NCBI RefSeq assembly: GCF_002575655.3
Contig: NC_053037.3
Location: 142,859,207-142,923,206 of the forward strand
DNA length: 64,000 bases
Reading direction: 5' to 3'
Source of the DNA: Aegilops tauschii subsp. strangulata
Taxonomy: Eukaryota > Streptophyta > Magnoliopsida > Poales > Poaceae
Positions 1 to 8,862 of this stretch are shown here, piece after piece. Each line of letters starts with the position of its first letter. Position 1 is the stretch's first letter. The notes beneath the pieces were generated by a model. It saw only the letters and a list, made by a program, of their open reading frames with translations, searched no databases and was not told the origin of the DNA. Both the position numbers and the translations under genes were made by a program.

Positions 1-306
1 GATGTTGTGCTACTTTTATTGGTACTATTTTAAATAAATGTTGAATTGAAGCTATTGTATTGCTGTCTTTTCCCATTAAGTAGTGAACAAAAATGGGACC
101 AACCCAGACATGATGCTTGTTGCTTTGTTACAACAAACTCTGCATCACCCCCTTTATAAGTAGATGGAAGCACATACTGTTGTTGCACCAACTCTCCCCT
201 GGAACTGTTTATGCTTTTCGTTAATCTAATGCCGCCGGTAAAATTAAGCAATGCCACTCTTAGAATTAATTAACTACTGAATCTTAGTTCAAAACTACAA
301 CACTTG

Positions 307-492
307 TTAGGAATGGTACTATCCTGCTTTGTAGTTCTTTCTACATGTTTAACCAAGGTATCGTCAAGATAATGTCTCTGTTAAAATGAATCAGTTGCAT
401 TGTTTTAGGAATGGTACTTTTCTGCTTTGTCGTTCTTTATACATGTTGAAACAAGGCATTGTTAAGATAATGTCTCAGTCAATATGAATGAA
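307..492. repeat. Tandem duplication, 98-bp period, about two diverged copies
   Basis: The block starting TTAGGAATGGTACT at 307 recurs at 405 with the same order of words (CTGCTTTGT, TACATGTT, AAGATAATGTCTC, GAATCA). A third, weaker echo (CTCCTGCTTTG) lies near 517. Copies differ at many sites, so the duplication is old. Confidence 0.7.
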
Positions 493-635
493 TCACACTG
501 ATGGAGAATTGCTACTCTCCTGCTTTGTTTCCCATTAAGATAAAGTAGATCAGTAGATGCTTTTCTTCTGGGAGTACAAGTCAATAACCATTATTTCTCA
601 GTAATTGTTTCCCTTATACCTATTGTTGCTTACAG

Positions 636-684
636 GGATATCAAAATTAAAGCTCGGTTTTATTCCGACTTCGATTTAAGTTGA
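636..684 (+). other. Possible terminal coding exon of a gene entering from the left
   Basis: A pyrimidine-rich stretch ends in a plausible acceptor (TTGCTTACAG, AG at 634-635). The next 49 bases can be read as one leftover base, 15 codons and TGA at 682-684. The peptide ends FYSDFDLS. What follows is AT-rich DNA that would suit a 3' untranslated region. I do not recognise the product, and the upstream exons would lie outside the window or in the AT-rich stretch before it. The exon is short, so chance is a serious alternative. Confidence 0.2.
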
Positions 685-959
685 ACTCACAAAAGGAGCC
701 AATGTGTCCAAGGCAAACTGCTGCATTACTGGGTCCAGTTGGTCGTTCCACTTTGCAGAAAGAAGCAGTCACTGTTTGCGCTACATTACAGAAGGAATGA
801 CCGAGAAGCTTTACAGAGTATTATTAGACACCGGTGACATGACTAGTCTGCAGAGACCATTGGCAATTTAACAACACGTGGAGTGCCCTGGGCAAAAAGT
901 GCCCAAACAAGTACAAGAAGCTACGACAGGACTCCACGATCATAGGCATTACATATTTT

Positions 960-1073
960 GAATGGGAAAAGCTTGTCAAAGTTTAATCATTGATGTTAGC
1001 AAGAAGACGTTAGTTTAATATATTGGAATTGGAAAACCTTGTCAAAATTTGCTCATTGATGTTAGCCAGAAGA
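960..1073. repeat. Tandem duplication, about 64-bp period
   Basis: The stretch 960-1008 (GGAAAAGCTTGTCAAA, then CATTGATGTTAGCAAGAAGAC) is repeated at 1024-1072 with a few substitutions. From here to about 2130 I see no gene or recognisable element. The one minus-strand ORF at 1420-1623 has no recognisable domain. Confidence 0.65.
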
Positions 1074-3011
1074 CATGCATTTGATATTTTTGAGTGGGAC
1101 GCCCTTGCTGTGAGCAGCGTCGAGTGTTTTTTTCCTATTCATGTGTTCAGTTTAGAAGTAAATAGTTCCTCTGCTGAGATATTCCTGTGTTAAGAGTTTG
1201 TTCTGAATATTGTCTATGTAATGTTAGGCCTTGTGTTTGATTGCAAAGTTGAGCTTGGAATGTTGTGGCATGCGGCATCACAAGCTATTCACCGTGCCTC
1301 CTGAGAATAATGCTTCGTATTGTTTTGCATGTCGATCTAATGCCAGTAATTTGCTTGTTAAGAAGATCATCCTCTTCTGTTGTTTCCGTGCTTAAGAAGT
1401 TCATCGTCTGATGTTTCATTCATAGCCTATACGACAAGTCGGGTAGGTTAGACGTGAAACCATATGATCTTCCGACCAACTCATGATAATAGGCCGTGAT
1501 TGGATCGTCGTTTTCCAACCAAAAACGCTTGTAAAACTGACGCTTGTAAATTAAAGCAGATGATCTCGGGCGAAGGCGCTTGGTTGGTCGATTTCGACTA
1601 GTAAAATATCGGAAGTACTTCACACACGATAAAAACGCTGAACGACACTCGGACGATTGCTAATCCAGCCATTAGCTGTTGTTTCAGCCTTGCCCATGGA
1701 TGGCATGATACGCACGTCGTGCATGTATCATCTGGTAATGTCGTCCATATAGCAGTGCTCGTAAAATATACACTGGTCTCTCAAATTACACGCGTAACCC
1801 GCCGGTTTTACTTATAGACCTCGGGCCCTTGGTTTCATTACGCCTGTATTTTACGCGTTGTTTCCGTTGATGAGTAAATTACACTTGTATGTTAATACAG
1901 GTTTGAAATAAACCAGAGCTCCCAAGCGCGGCCTTACCGTTTCATGCCGTCTCAGTTTCTCGAAGGTGCTCATAGGTGTCCGATGATCCTGGCTTCCTGA
2001 ATGAGCAGCGGGCGCTGTATCAGACCATCCGTAGGGCCTGCGAGGCCCTCTCCGTTGTCCTTCAAGTTGTTGCGCTCATCGTGGTGCCGAGCATTGTTAA
2101 CATCGTCAACGAACATGAGGATTTAGGAGATGACTTTATTTTGAATGGATGACACTAGGGACCCACGCCATAGCCATACGTACGCAAGTGCCTCCTTATT
2201 ATGTACAACTATTTTTTTTTGCTTTCTCCTGGTTTCCTGACATCACGGTCCCACACCATTGTCAACCTATGTAGTCAATATAAACGAGAGAATTGCACAA
2301 GGTGCGGCCGACAGCTGGGACCAAGCAGCTCGAGCAGTATTTGTGTTTTTGAGGCATGAGCACTGCAGAGTTTTTCTTGGTGATGATTTCGTTGTTGTTT
2401 CAGAGGAGAGCAGGGTATTAACTAGGCGGGCTGTGGCCCGTCTAGCCCAGGCCAGATATCCAGCCCAGATACTAATTTTTTCAAGATGAAAATGGCTAGC
2501 CCAGCTATACGTCTTTTTGAGGAATACCCAGGCAAGGTCAACTTGTTATTCTCCGCCCCGCTAGGCTGCAAATCTTTCCTAGGAGGGATGCATTAGGCTT
2601 AACAGGAAAATGAGCTTTAAAAATAATAAATGGGATAATTATAAAAACTGGGCAGTAACTTAAAAAAATGCACCAAACACGAAATTAGTTTATAAAATAT
2701 TATTTATGGATTTTGAAAATCTTAAATTTTCATTGTTGCGCGCGCAATGTTTCGTTGGATTTTTACGTAATACAAATTTATACTTAATCTGACTAGAAAT
2801 TTCGGGATAAAAATATTTCGGATCCCATCCAAATGTGGGAAATTTTATTGAATTATGTCTTCAACGGTTGGTTGAAATTATTAATCGTTGTCCGAGCTAG
2901 AAAATGGGCTGTACTTTTAACAAACTGTAAATGGGCTGTTGTAAATTCCATTAGAATTCAAAAATGGGATGTACATTCTTACAAAACGCAAATGGGCTAT
3001 AAGTTCTCTGC

Positions 3012-4600
3012 CACACACTTGTGGGCCTACTAAGTGACGCGTCCCCTAAAAAAATAAGTTGACGCGTATGCAAGGCTTTGTCAACTTATTATAGTCAACA
3101 CACGGTTCTAGCAGCAGTGGCCGTTGGATGTCTATCCAACGGATGTCGTGCTTCTTCTTCAATCTCGGATATTCTTAGCTTCGACCTCCCAAAAAATGAT
3201 TCCTCCCCCTGACATCTAGGGCGCACCGTTTTGGTGGCTGACCTGTGGGCCTACTAAGTTGGAGAGTACCAAGGGCTTTGTCAACTTAGTCAATATAAAC
3301 GATTCTAGCTTCAGTGACAGTACGATGTCCATCCAACGGCCGTAGTGCTTCTTCAACCTCTCGTCTTCTTGGTCTAGCCGCCCAGAGCAGCGCCGGTCGT
3401 GCCGCCTGCTCCTGCCTCCCGTGGCCGGCTGTGTTGCCGCGGAGGCCTCACCGCCCCCATACTACTCCCACCGCTGGCCAGGCCATCCCTCCACTCACCC
3501 ACACCCCTGTTATTCTGCGGCGACGGCAGCCTCACACCGTAGCCGAACCAGTGAACCGTCGTACTCCTCTCCGCGCGAGCTTCCACTGCTGCGTCTTCCC
3601 CGGCTCCGTGTCGTCCCCTTCCTAGGCCTCGCCATCGTCCACCGCCCTGGTGCTCTCGGCGCGGCGTGGTCAACGTGGTCAACGACCGACTTCCATCGGA
3701 AGAGTACTGTACGTGGAGAGGCTGACAGCTGGGTCCACGGCGGCCGCAAGGAAGTGCCTCCTTATTACGCGCAAAATAATTATTCCTCCACCTGACAGCG
3801 GGGACCCACCGGACGGGCCACCTTATTTCGTAAAAAAACGTTTCCCCCCTGACTGCTGGGACCCACCGGACGGGCCACCGTATTTCGCGAAAAAAACGTT
3901 CCCCCCGCTGTCAGCTCGGACCCACCGGAAGTGCCTCCTTATTACGCACAAAAAAATGAATACTCCCCCTACTAGCTGGGACCCACCTTGGTGGGAGGCT
4001 GACTTGTGGGCCTACTAAGTTGACGGGGACGGAGGGCTTTGTCAACTTAGTCAATATGAACGATTCTAGCTCAAGTGACCGTACGATGTCCATCCCATGG
4101 CCGTAGTGCTTCTTCAACCTCTGGTCTTCTTGCTCCAGCCGCCCAAAGCAGCGCCGGTCGTGCCGCCTGCTCCTGCCTCCCGTGGCCGGCTGTGCTGCCG
4201 CAGAGGCCTCACCGCCCCCTACTATTCCCACCGCTAGCCAGGCCCTGCGGCGACGGCAGCCTCACACCGCAGCCAAACGAGTGAACCCCCATACTCCTCT
4301 CCGCATGGGCATCCACTGCCGCGTCTTCACCGGCTCTACGTCGTCCCCTTCCTAGGCCTCGCCGTCGTCCACCGCCCTGGTGCTCTCGGCGCGGCGTGGT
4401 CAACGTGGTCAAGGAACGACTTCCATCGGACGTGGACTGTACGTGGAGAGGCTGACAGCTGGGTCCACGGCGGCAGCAAGGAAGTGCCTCCTTATTACGC
4501 GAAAAATAATGATTCCTCCACCTGACAGCAGGGACCCACTGGACGGGCCACCGTATTTTGTGAAAAAAACGTTTCCCCCCTGACAGATGGGACCCACCAG
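3012..4600. repeat. Three diverged copies of a large internal CACTA repeat block
   Basis: A block opening with 'cttgtgggcctactaagt' and continuing to 'gctttgtcaactta', then 'gattctagc' and 'gatgtcc atcc', starts near 3012 (short copy), 3237 and 3998. The last two are 761 bp apart and stay alignable for roughly 600 bp, including a GC-rich section and a tail of short repeats (GGAAGTGCCTCCTTATTACGC near 3750, 3928 and 4480; GGGACCCACC many times). The GC-rich copies give long spurious ORFs on both strands. Confidence 0.75.
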
Positions 4601-4865
4601 CTACACCTTCGCATGCAAGGAAGTTCGTCCGGGCAAAAAAATGATTCGCCCCCTGACTGCTGGGACCCAGCACCTACATCTTCGCACGCAAGGAAGTGCG
4701 TCCGGGCAAAAAAAACCAAAACGATTCACCCCCCTGACTGCTGGGACCCACCAGCTACATCTTCGCAGGCAAGGAAGTCCCTGACAGTCGGGACCCACCT
4801 GGTCGAAGCGTACGTAGCGTTGTCATTCTGGTCGCGAACGTGTACGTACATATATACTGGTCGAT

Positions 4866-4931
4866 GTAGAGGCGCGCACGTATCGTAGTAGAGGCGCGTA
4901 CGTGTCGTAGTAGAGGCGCACACGTAGCATG
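4866..4931. repeat. 22-bp repeats (GTAGAGGCGC + ACGT) in a TACGTA-rich stretch
   Basis: GTAGAGGCGC begins at 4866, 4888 and 4910, an exact 22-bp period, each followed by an ACGT-containing tail. The surrounding 4805-5035 is crowded with the palindromes TACGTA and GTACGTAC. Subterminal clusters of short motifs are known binding sites for CACTA transposases in other plants. That these are such sites is inference. Confidence 0.6.
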
Positions 4932-5126
4932 TACACGTACGTACAGCGGCCAGGGTGCAAGAAAGGAAATACGGCCACGTACGTACATACGGGCAGGGTC
5001 TCGAACGCCTACTCGCGCATACGTACGGCGAGGGCTCGTGTACATGGCTGGGTCGGAATGGAGAAACAGCGTCGTCGTCGTGTTCATGGGGAGCCAACGG
5101 AATGCGTCGTGTTCATGGGGAGGGGT

Positions 5127-5508
5127 GTGGCGTACCACAAAACGGAGGAAACGGACCTTCTACGGTCGAAACGGGGGTCCTGTTGATCGGGAGGAGTGTG
5201 GCGTACCGCAAAATAGAGGAAACGGACCTCCTACGGTCGAAACGGGGGTCCTGTTGATCGGGAGGGATGTGGCGTACCGCAAAACGGAGGAAACGGACCT
5301 CCTACGTTCGGAACGGGGGTCCTGTTGATCGGGAGGGGTGTGGCGTACCGCAAAACGGATGAAACGGACCTCCTACGGTCGAAACGGGGGTCCTGTTGAT
5401 CGGGAGGGGTGTGGCGTACCGCAAAACGGACGAAACGGACCTCCTACGTTCGAAACGGGGGTCCTGTTCATCGGGAGGGGTGTGGCGTACCGCAAAACGG
5501 AACTCCAC
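5127..5508. repeat. 71-bp tandem array, about 5.4 copies
   Basis: The unit starts GTGGCGTACC at 5127, 5198, 5269, 5340, 5411 and 5482: five spacings of exactly 71 bp. Each unit carries AAACGGA, GGACCTCCTACG, GAAACGGGGGTCCTGTT and a GGGAGG end. The last copy is cut at about 5508. Units differ at only a few positions, so the array is young or homogenised. All six frames stay open over parts of it, because 71 is not a multiple of three and the units lack stops, which explains the false ORFs here. Confidence 0.9.
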
Positions 5509-5526
5509 GGGATACTGTTCATCTCC

Positions 5527-5616
5527 ACCGTCGACCTCCTCCAGCCTCCACGGGCTACCGTCGACCTCCTCCAGCCTCCACGGGCTACCGTCGACCTCCT
5601 CCAGCCTCCACGGGCT
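5527..5616. repeat. 30-bp perfect tandem array, three copies
   Basis: A 30-bp unit beginning ACCGTCGACCTCCTCC and ending CACGGGCT occurs at 5527, 5557 and 5587 without any visible difference. It lies directly after the 71-bp array. Confidence 0.9.
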
Positions 5617-5639
5617 CCTGTTCATCCAGCCTCCACCGC

Positions 5640-5875
5640 GCGCTACTCCACCGGCTACTGTTCAACCACCCCTCCACGGGCACCCCTCCACCGTCTACTG
5701 TTCATCCAGCCCTCCACACCACGGGGTCCTGTTCAACCACCCCTCCACGGGCACCCCTCCATCATCTACTGTTCATCCAGCCCTCCAGCACACCACGGGG
5801 TCCTGTTCATCTAGAGGCAACGCCACCGCTCACTGTTCATCCAACCCCCCCCCACCCCCGCAACGCTCACTGTTC
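5640..5875. repeat. Second 71- to 73-bp tandem array of different sequence
   Basis: TTCAACCACCCCTCCACGGG occurs at 5661 and 5732 (71 bp apart) and a related TTCATC unit follows at 5805 (73 bp). Half-unit words TACTGTTCATCCA also recur. The sequence is CT-rich and unlike the 71-bp array at 5127, yet the spacing is the same. Confidence 0.7.
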
Positions 5876-5879
5876 ATCC

Positions 5880-6040
5880 AATCGATCGGCTTCAATTAGC
5901 AGCAGTAGCGAAGGAATCGCTCGATCGGGTTCGGTTAACAGCCATCGATCGATCGCTCGGGTTCAGTAACGCGTAGCCTGCAGTGCAATCGCTCGGGTTC
6001 AGTTAGAGCCTAACGCCTCGCTCGGGTTCAGTTAGAGCCA
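5880..6040. repeat. Short repeats CGCTCGGGTTCAGT with CGATCGATCG palindromes
   Basis: CGCTCGGGTTCAG occurs three times (about 5954, 5989 and 6019) with a near copy (CGCTCGATCGGGTTCGG) before, among CGATCG palindromes. This is part of the CACTA subterminal region. Confidence 0.6.
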
Positions 6041-6239
6041 ACGCCTCACACACACGCGCGTACGTGTACGAGAGAAACGCGCATCGCTCGGCCCCCGACC
6101 TCCCACCGTAACCGGGAACTCCCCGAAATTTTCCTCCCCCTCGCTTCTACCACGGTTTTTTCCATCATGGACGGCCCAAAGAATGTCATGCAGCTGCGTC
6201 TCCGGCCCGCCCAGGACGAAAAGCCCATTTTCTGTCATG

Positions 6240-6384
6240 ATTTTTTGTCATAGAAGTAGGAGCCCACCACGTCTATGATGATACCGGGTTTTGTCACAAT
6301 TATCGTCATAGAAGTGTCATATGTATGACAGAAAAAAATTTCGTTCGGCCCAAAATGTCACGGATGTGTCTTTTTTTTGTAGTG
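6240..6384 (-). other. CACTA terminal region with inverted terminus
   Basis: Read on the minus strand, the outermost bases are CACTACAAAAAAAA then GACACATCC. Short words related to TATGACA/TGTCATA recur (6232, 6249, 6308, 6318, 6326), typical subterminal repetition. The three bases after the terminus are TGG, the expected length for a CACTA target duplication, but the partner could not be located. Confidence 0.7.
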
Positions 6385-6413
6385 TGGTCGGGTTAAGTTC
6401 AACCAGTTGTGAC

Positions 6414-7400
6414 TCAGGAAGAGGATTGAGTGAGGTTCTTGATTAAAAAGCTTACCCAGCTAGGGGGGTTGTACATGGAAAAGCCATCTTGGCACTTAAG
6501 GCGAGTGAATTCTTCTTCCTCCCCTTTATAAAGATCAGCCAACATGGCGGCCAGGGCGGCGAAGTTGTCCGGACCCTTGTGCCCGTAGCGAGATGTATCA
6601 TCTTCCCCGTTGTAGTTCCACATGGGGAGTCCTCTAGATTGGAGTGGCTGAACACCTCCCGTTATGGAAATCGCCATGACCTCAATTATGGATAGTCTGG
6701 ATTTGGCGACTATTTTTATCTTGTCCATTAACATCTTAACCTCCGCACTATCTGCCTCCTCGAGGCTCCGGGGGCGCCAGCTGTTGCACTTTTTTAACGA
6801 AGCATTGGAAAATTCAGGAAGGCCTTGTCGGATTGGGTCCGAGAGAACGACGTCTTCAATGTAAAACCACTCTGAGGGCCACTCTTCGGATGCCTTCTTC
6901 AGAGTGCCGGATAGGTATCCTATCTCGGCTATGCGCCATACTTCAGCACCGCCCACCTCGAATATGGATCCCTTTTGGGAGCGAGGGACGAGGCAGAAAA
7001 GCTTCCTCCATAGCTCGAAATGGGCCTCGCAGCCTAGGAACAGCTCGCAAAGAGCGACAAAACCCGCGATGTGCAGAATGGAGCCCGGAGTGAGATTGTG
7101 CAGTTGGAGGCCATAGTACTCCAGGAGACCTCGGAGGAAAGGATGAATTGGATATCCAACGCCTCTTAAGAGAAAGGAAACGAAGCACACTCGCTCCCCT
7201 TCTGAAGGATTCGGGAAATTTTCTGCCAGGGCTTCGCCAGTAAAAGAAGTTAATCCTGCCCGAACGGGGACTAGATCCGCAGGGGGAAGATATCCCTGCA
7301 CCTAGAGCTTGGTCAGCTGGGCATGGGATACAGAGCAGCTCACCCAATCACCTTTTTGATGGCCGTGGGGGCGGGAGGAAGAACTAGGAGCACTGGCCAT
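6414..7400 (-). pseudogene. Antisense ORF with PF04195-type (putative gypsy type transposon) domain, one premature stop
   Basis: The reading frame opens at ATG 7400 (MASAPSSSS) and runs to TGA at 6414-6416, about 328 codons, with a single in-frame TAG at 7302-7304 in the triplets CTC TAG GTG. After the stop the frame is open for 295 codons. The segment with FLLRGVGYPIHPFLRGLL, LHIAGFVALCELF and ELWRKLFCLVPR is the conserved core that Pfam lists as PF04195, a plant domain of unknown function found in retrotransposon-linked genes. It is antisense to the element carrying it, whose 3' LTR at 20526 is on the plus strand. A TATA-like box lies about 75 bp upstream. The ORF ends only 30 bp from the CACTA insertion, so further exons may have been removed. 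It resembles the better preserved antisense gene at 34570-38234. Function unknown; the domain call is from motif memory. Confidence 0.7.
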
Positions 7401-7472
7401 GGTTGTGTGGTTTCTTGTGGCCAGTTCGAAGGATTTTTGCCTGGTATGGAATGGCATCTGAGATCTAATCTC

Positions 7473-7480
7473 TTTAAATA
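7473..7480 (-). promoter_or_regulatory. TATA-like box (TATTTAAA) of the antisense gene
   Basis: On the minus strand TATTTAAAGAG lies 73-80 bp upstream of the ATG at 7400, a normal plant TATA-to-start distance. It supports transcription of the antisense ORF from its own promoter rather than from an LTR. Confidence 0.5.
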
Positions 7481-8430
7481 GGCACCTTCCGTGCGCTGTA
7501 GGGGGGTTATCTATAAAAATGCTTGGAACCTTCGTATTCGTTTACCACGTGGAAGCTGAGGAGACAGAAGCACAGAAGCCGAAGGGTATAACATTTAATG
7601 AAACCGAGTTGTTTGAAGAATTTACCTTACCAAGACCGAAGGTGTAGGGGCCGAATATAGCCCTTCGATTCAGATGCTTTGAAGTATTCGGTGGGGGAAT
7701 GTAACATCCCAAATTTTCAATTTGGAATGTTTTACAATTATTAGCTAAGCATCTATGCATTTTGATTGAAATTGAGTGGCATTTGAAAATTTCAGAGGCA
7801 GTTGAGTTTTTGTTGTGAATTTGAACTTGATTTGGCATTGAAATTTATTTCAAATATCCCTAACAAATACTTGATCAAAAGTATGAGAGGAGCTAACATG
7901 ACACTCCAAAAATGTCAGAAGAAACGTATTGCCAAAAAGTTTGAATTCAAATTTGAATTTTATTTGGGATTTCCAGAAATTGTTTTTTTAGTTTGAGTTT
8001 TACCTCTGGAAAAATGTCCACGTTGTAGGATTAATTCCCCTGAGAATTTTGATATATATATATGTCCTATATAAAAATAATATATATTTTTCTATATTTT
8101 CCCTTCTCTCTAATTCAAATAAAAAAAGGGAAAGCCCCAGGCGCCAGCCAGGCCAACCGGCCCAGCCAGCGCCGAGCGCAGCCCACCAGCGGGCCAGGCG
8201 CAGCCCACCGACGCCCGAGCCGGCCTGCCCCCAGCGCCCGATGCCCGAACCCCCTCGCCCTCGGTCGCCCGTCGCGCCTCTCCCCTCTCTCTCTCACCGA
8301 CGCACTGGCCCCACCCCTTCTCTTTCCTCTCACACACGCAAACCCCGCCCGGAGCACGCCCGACGCCGCCGCGGTTCCGATCCTCTCGGGATCGGGATCC
8401 CGAGACGCCCCCTCGCCCAAGACTACGCAC

Positions 8431-8437
8431 TATAAAA
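8431..8437 (+). promoter_or_regulatory. TATA box of the LTR (TATAAAA)
   Basis: TATAAAAGGCC at 8431 is followed 30-40 bp later by C/T-rich leader-like sequence (AACCCCTTAAACCCTACG). The same box sits at 17587 in the 3' LTR. It sets the probable U3/R boundary near 8465, which leaves a very long R region. Confidence 0.65.
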
Positions 8438-8862
8438 GGCCAAGCCCCTCCTCTCTCGAACCCCTTAAACCCTACGACCGAAACCCACCAGAGCCGTCGC
8501 CCTCTCCGTTCACATCTCGCCGCCGCCACCTCGGTTCGCCGCCACTTACGCCGTCGGTGAGCACCCTCTGCCCCTCCAAGCATCTTCACCCGAACCTCCA
8601 CTTCGTGCCGCACCTCCTTGACATCATCTCCCTGTCCAGGAGCCCCCGACGACATCGTCCCGAGCTCGTCCGCCGCCCGCCGGAGTAGGAGCTCACCCGA
8701 GCTCGCCCCGACCGACTCCGACGTCCCCGAGCTCCACCAAGGCCGCCCCCGACTTCCCCAAGCTCCGACACATCGCCCCGACGCCATCTCCTTCCTCCCC
8801 GACGACCGGAGCCGCCGCACCGCCATCGCCCGAGTCGCCGCCGTCGTCTCCGTCCATCCGCT

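Larger units (their letters stand above)
2135..6384. mobile_element. CACTA (DTC) DNA transposon, right part with terminus; left end not found
   Basis: The right end reads TTTTTTTTGTAGTG and stops at 6384, so on the minus strand the element opens with CACTACAAAAAAAA followed by GACACATCCGTGACATT. That is the signature of a CACTA terminus as I remember it from wheat. Inside are the features usual for the long non-coding flanks of these elements: repeated 'aaatgggctgt' words, blocks of GGGACCCACC/CTGACAG, and several tandem arrays. No transposase ORF is present, so this is a non-autonomous or truncated copy. CACTA-like repeat words start by about 2150, but no matching left inverted repeat with the flanking TGG was found, so the left limit is approximate. 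Confidence 0.7.
6385..7699 (+). mobile_element. Left remnant of a Tat-like Ty3/Gypsy element (between pol and 3' LTR)
   Basis: This piece abuts the CACTA end on its left and is cut on its right by the Tekay insertion, whose TSD gggaa occupies 7695-7699. The matching right piece, with the 3' LTR, resumes at 20451. The content is an antisense ORF with a PF04195-type domain. Joining the two pieces gives the order antisense ORF, spacer, polypurine tract, 3' LTR, which fits Tat-lineage elements carrying an extra antisense gene before the 3' LTR. Pol and the 5' LTR are not in the window. The LTR reminds me of the wheat family called Fatima, but this name is from memory. Confidence 0.6.

Noticed and set aside
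1420..1623. Minus-strand ORF of 67 aa in the left flank
   Set aside because: No domain, no promoter signals and length within chance expectation.
2150..2165. CACTAGGGACCC as a possible left CACTA terminus
   Set aside because: Only five bases match the right terminus, and the flank TGA differs from TGG on the right.
2259..2489. Plus-strand ORF of 76 aa
   Set aside because: Inside CACTA-like repeat sequence, no domain, no promoter or poly(A) context.
3314..5257. Many overlapping ORFs of 60-154 aa on both strands
   Set aside because: GC-rich duplicated CACTA internal sequence; translations differ between the copies of the block and show no domain or start context.
5127..5508. Could the 71-bp array be a CRISPR array?
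   Set aside because: Units are contiguous and uniform with no unique spacers, in plant nuclear DNA within a CACTA element.
5302..5969. Several overlapping ORFs of 96-186 aa
   Set aside because: They arise from stop-free tandem repeats whose 71-bp period rotates the frame, giving the same peptides in all three frames.
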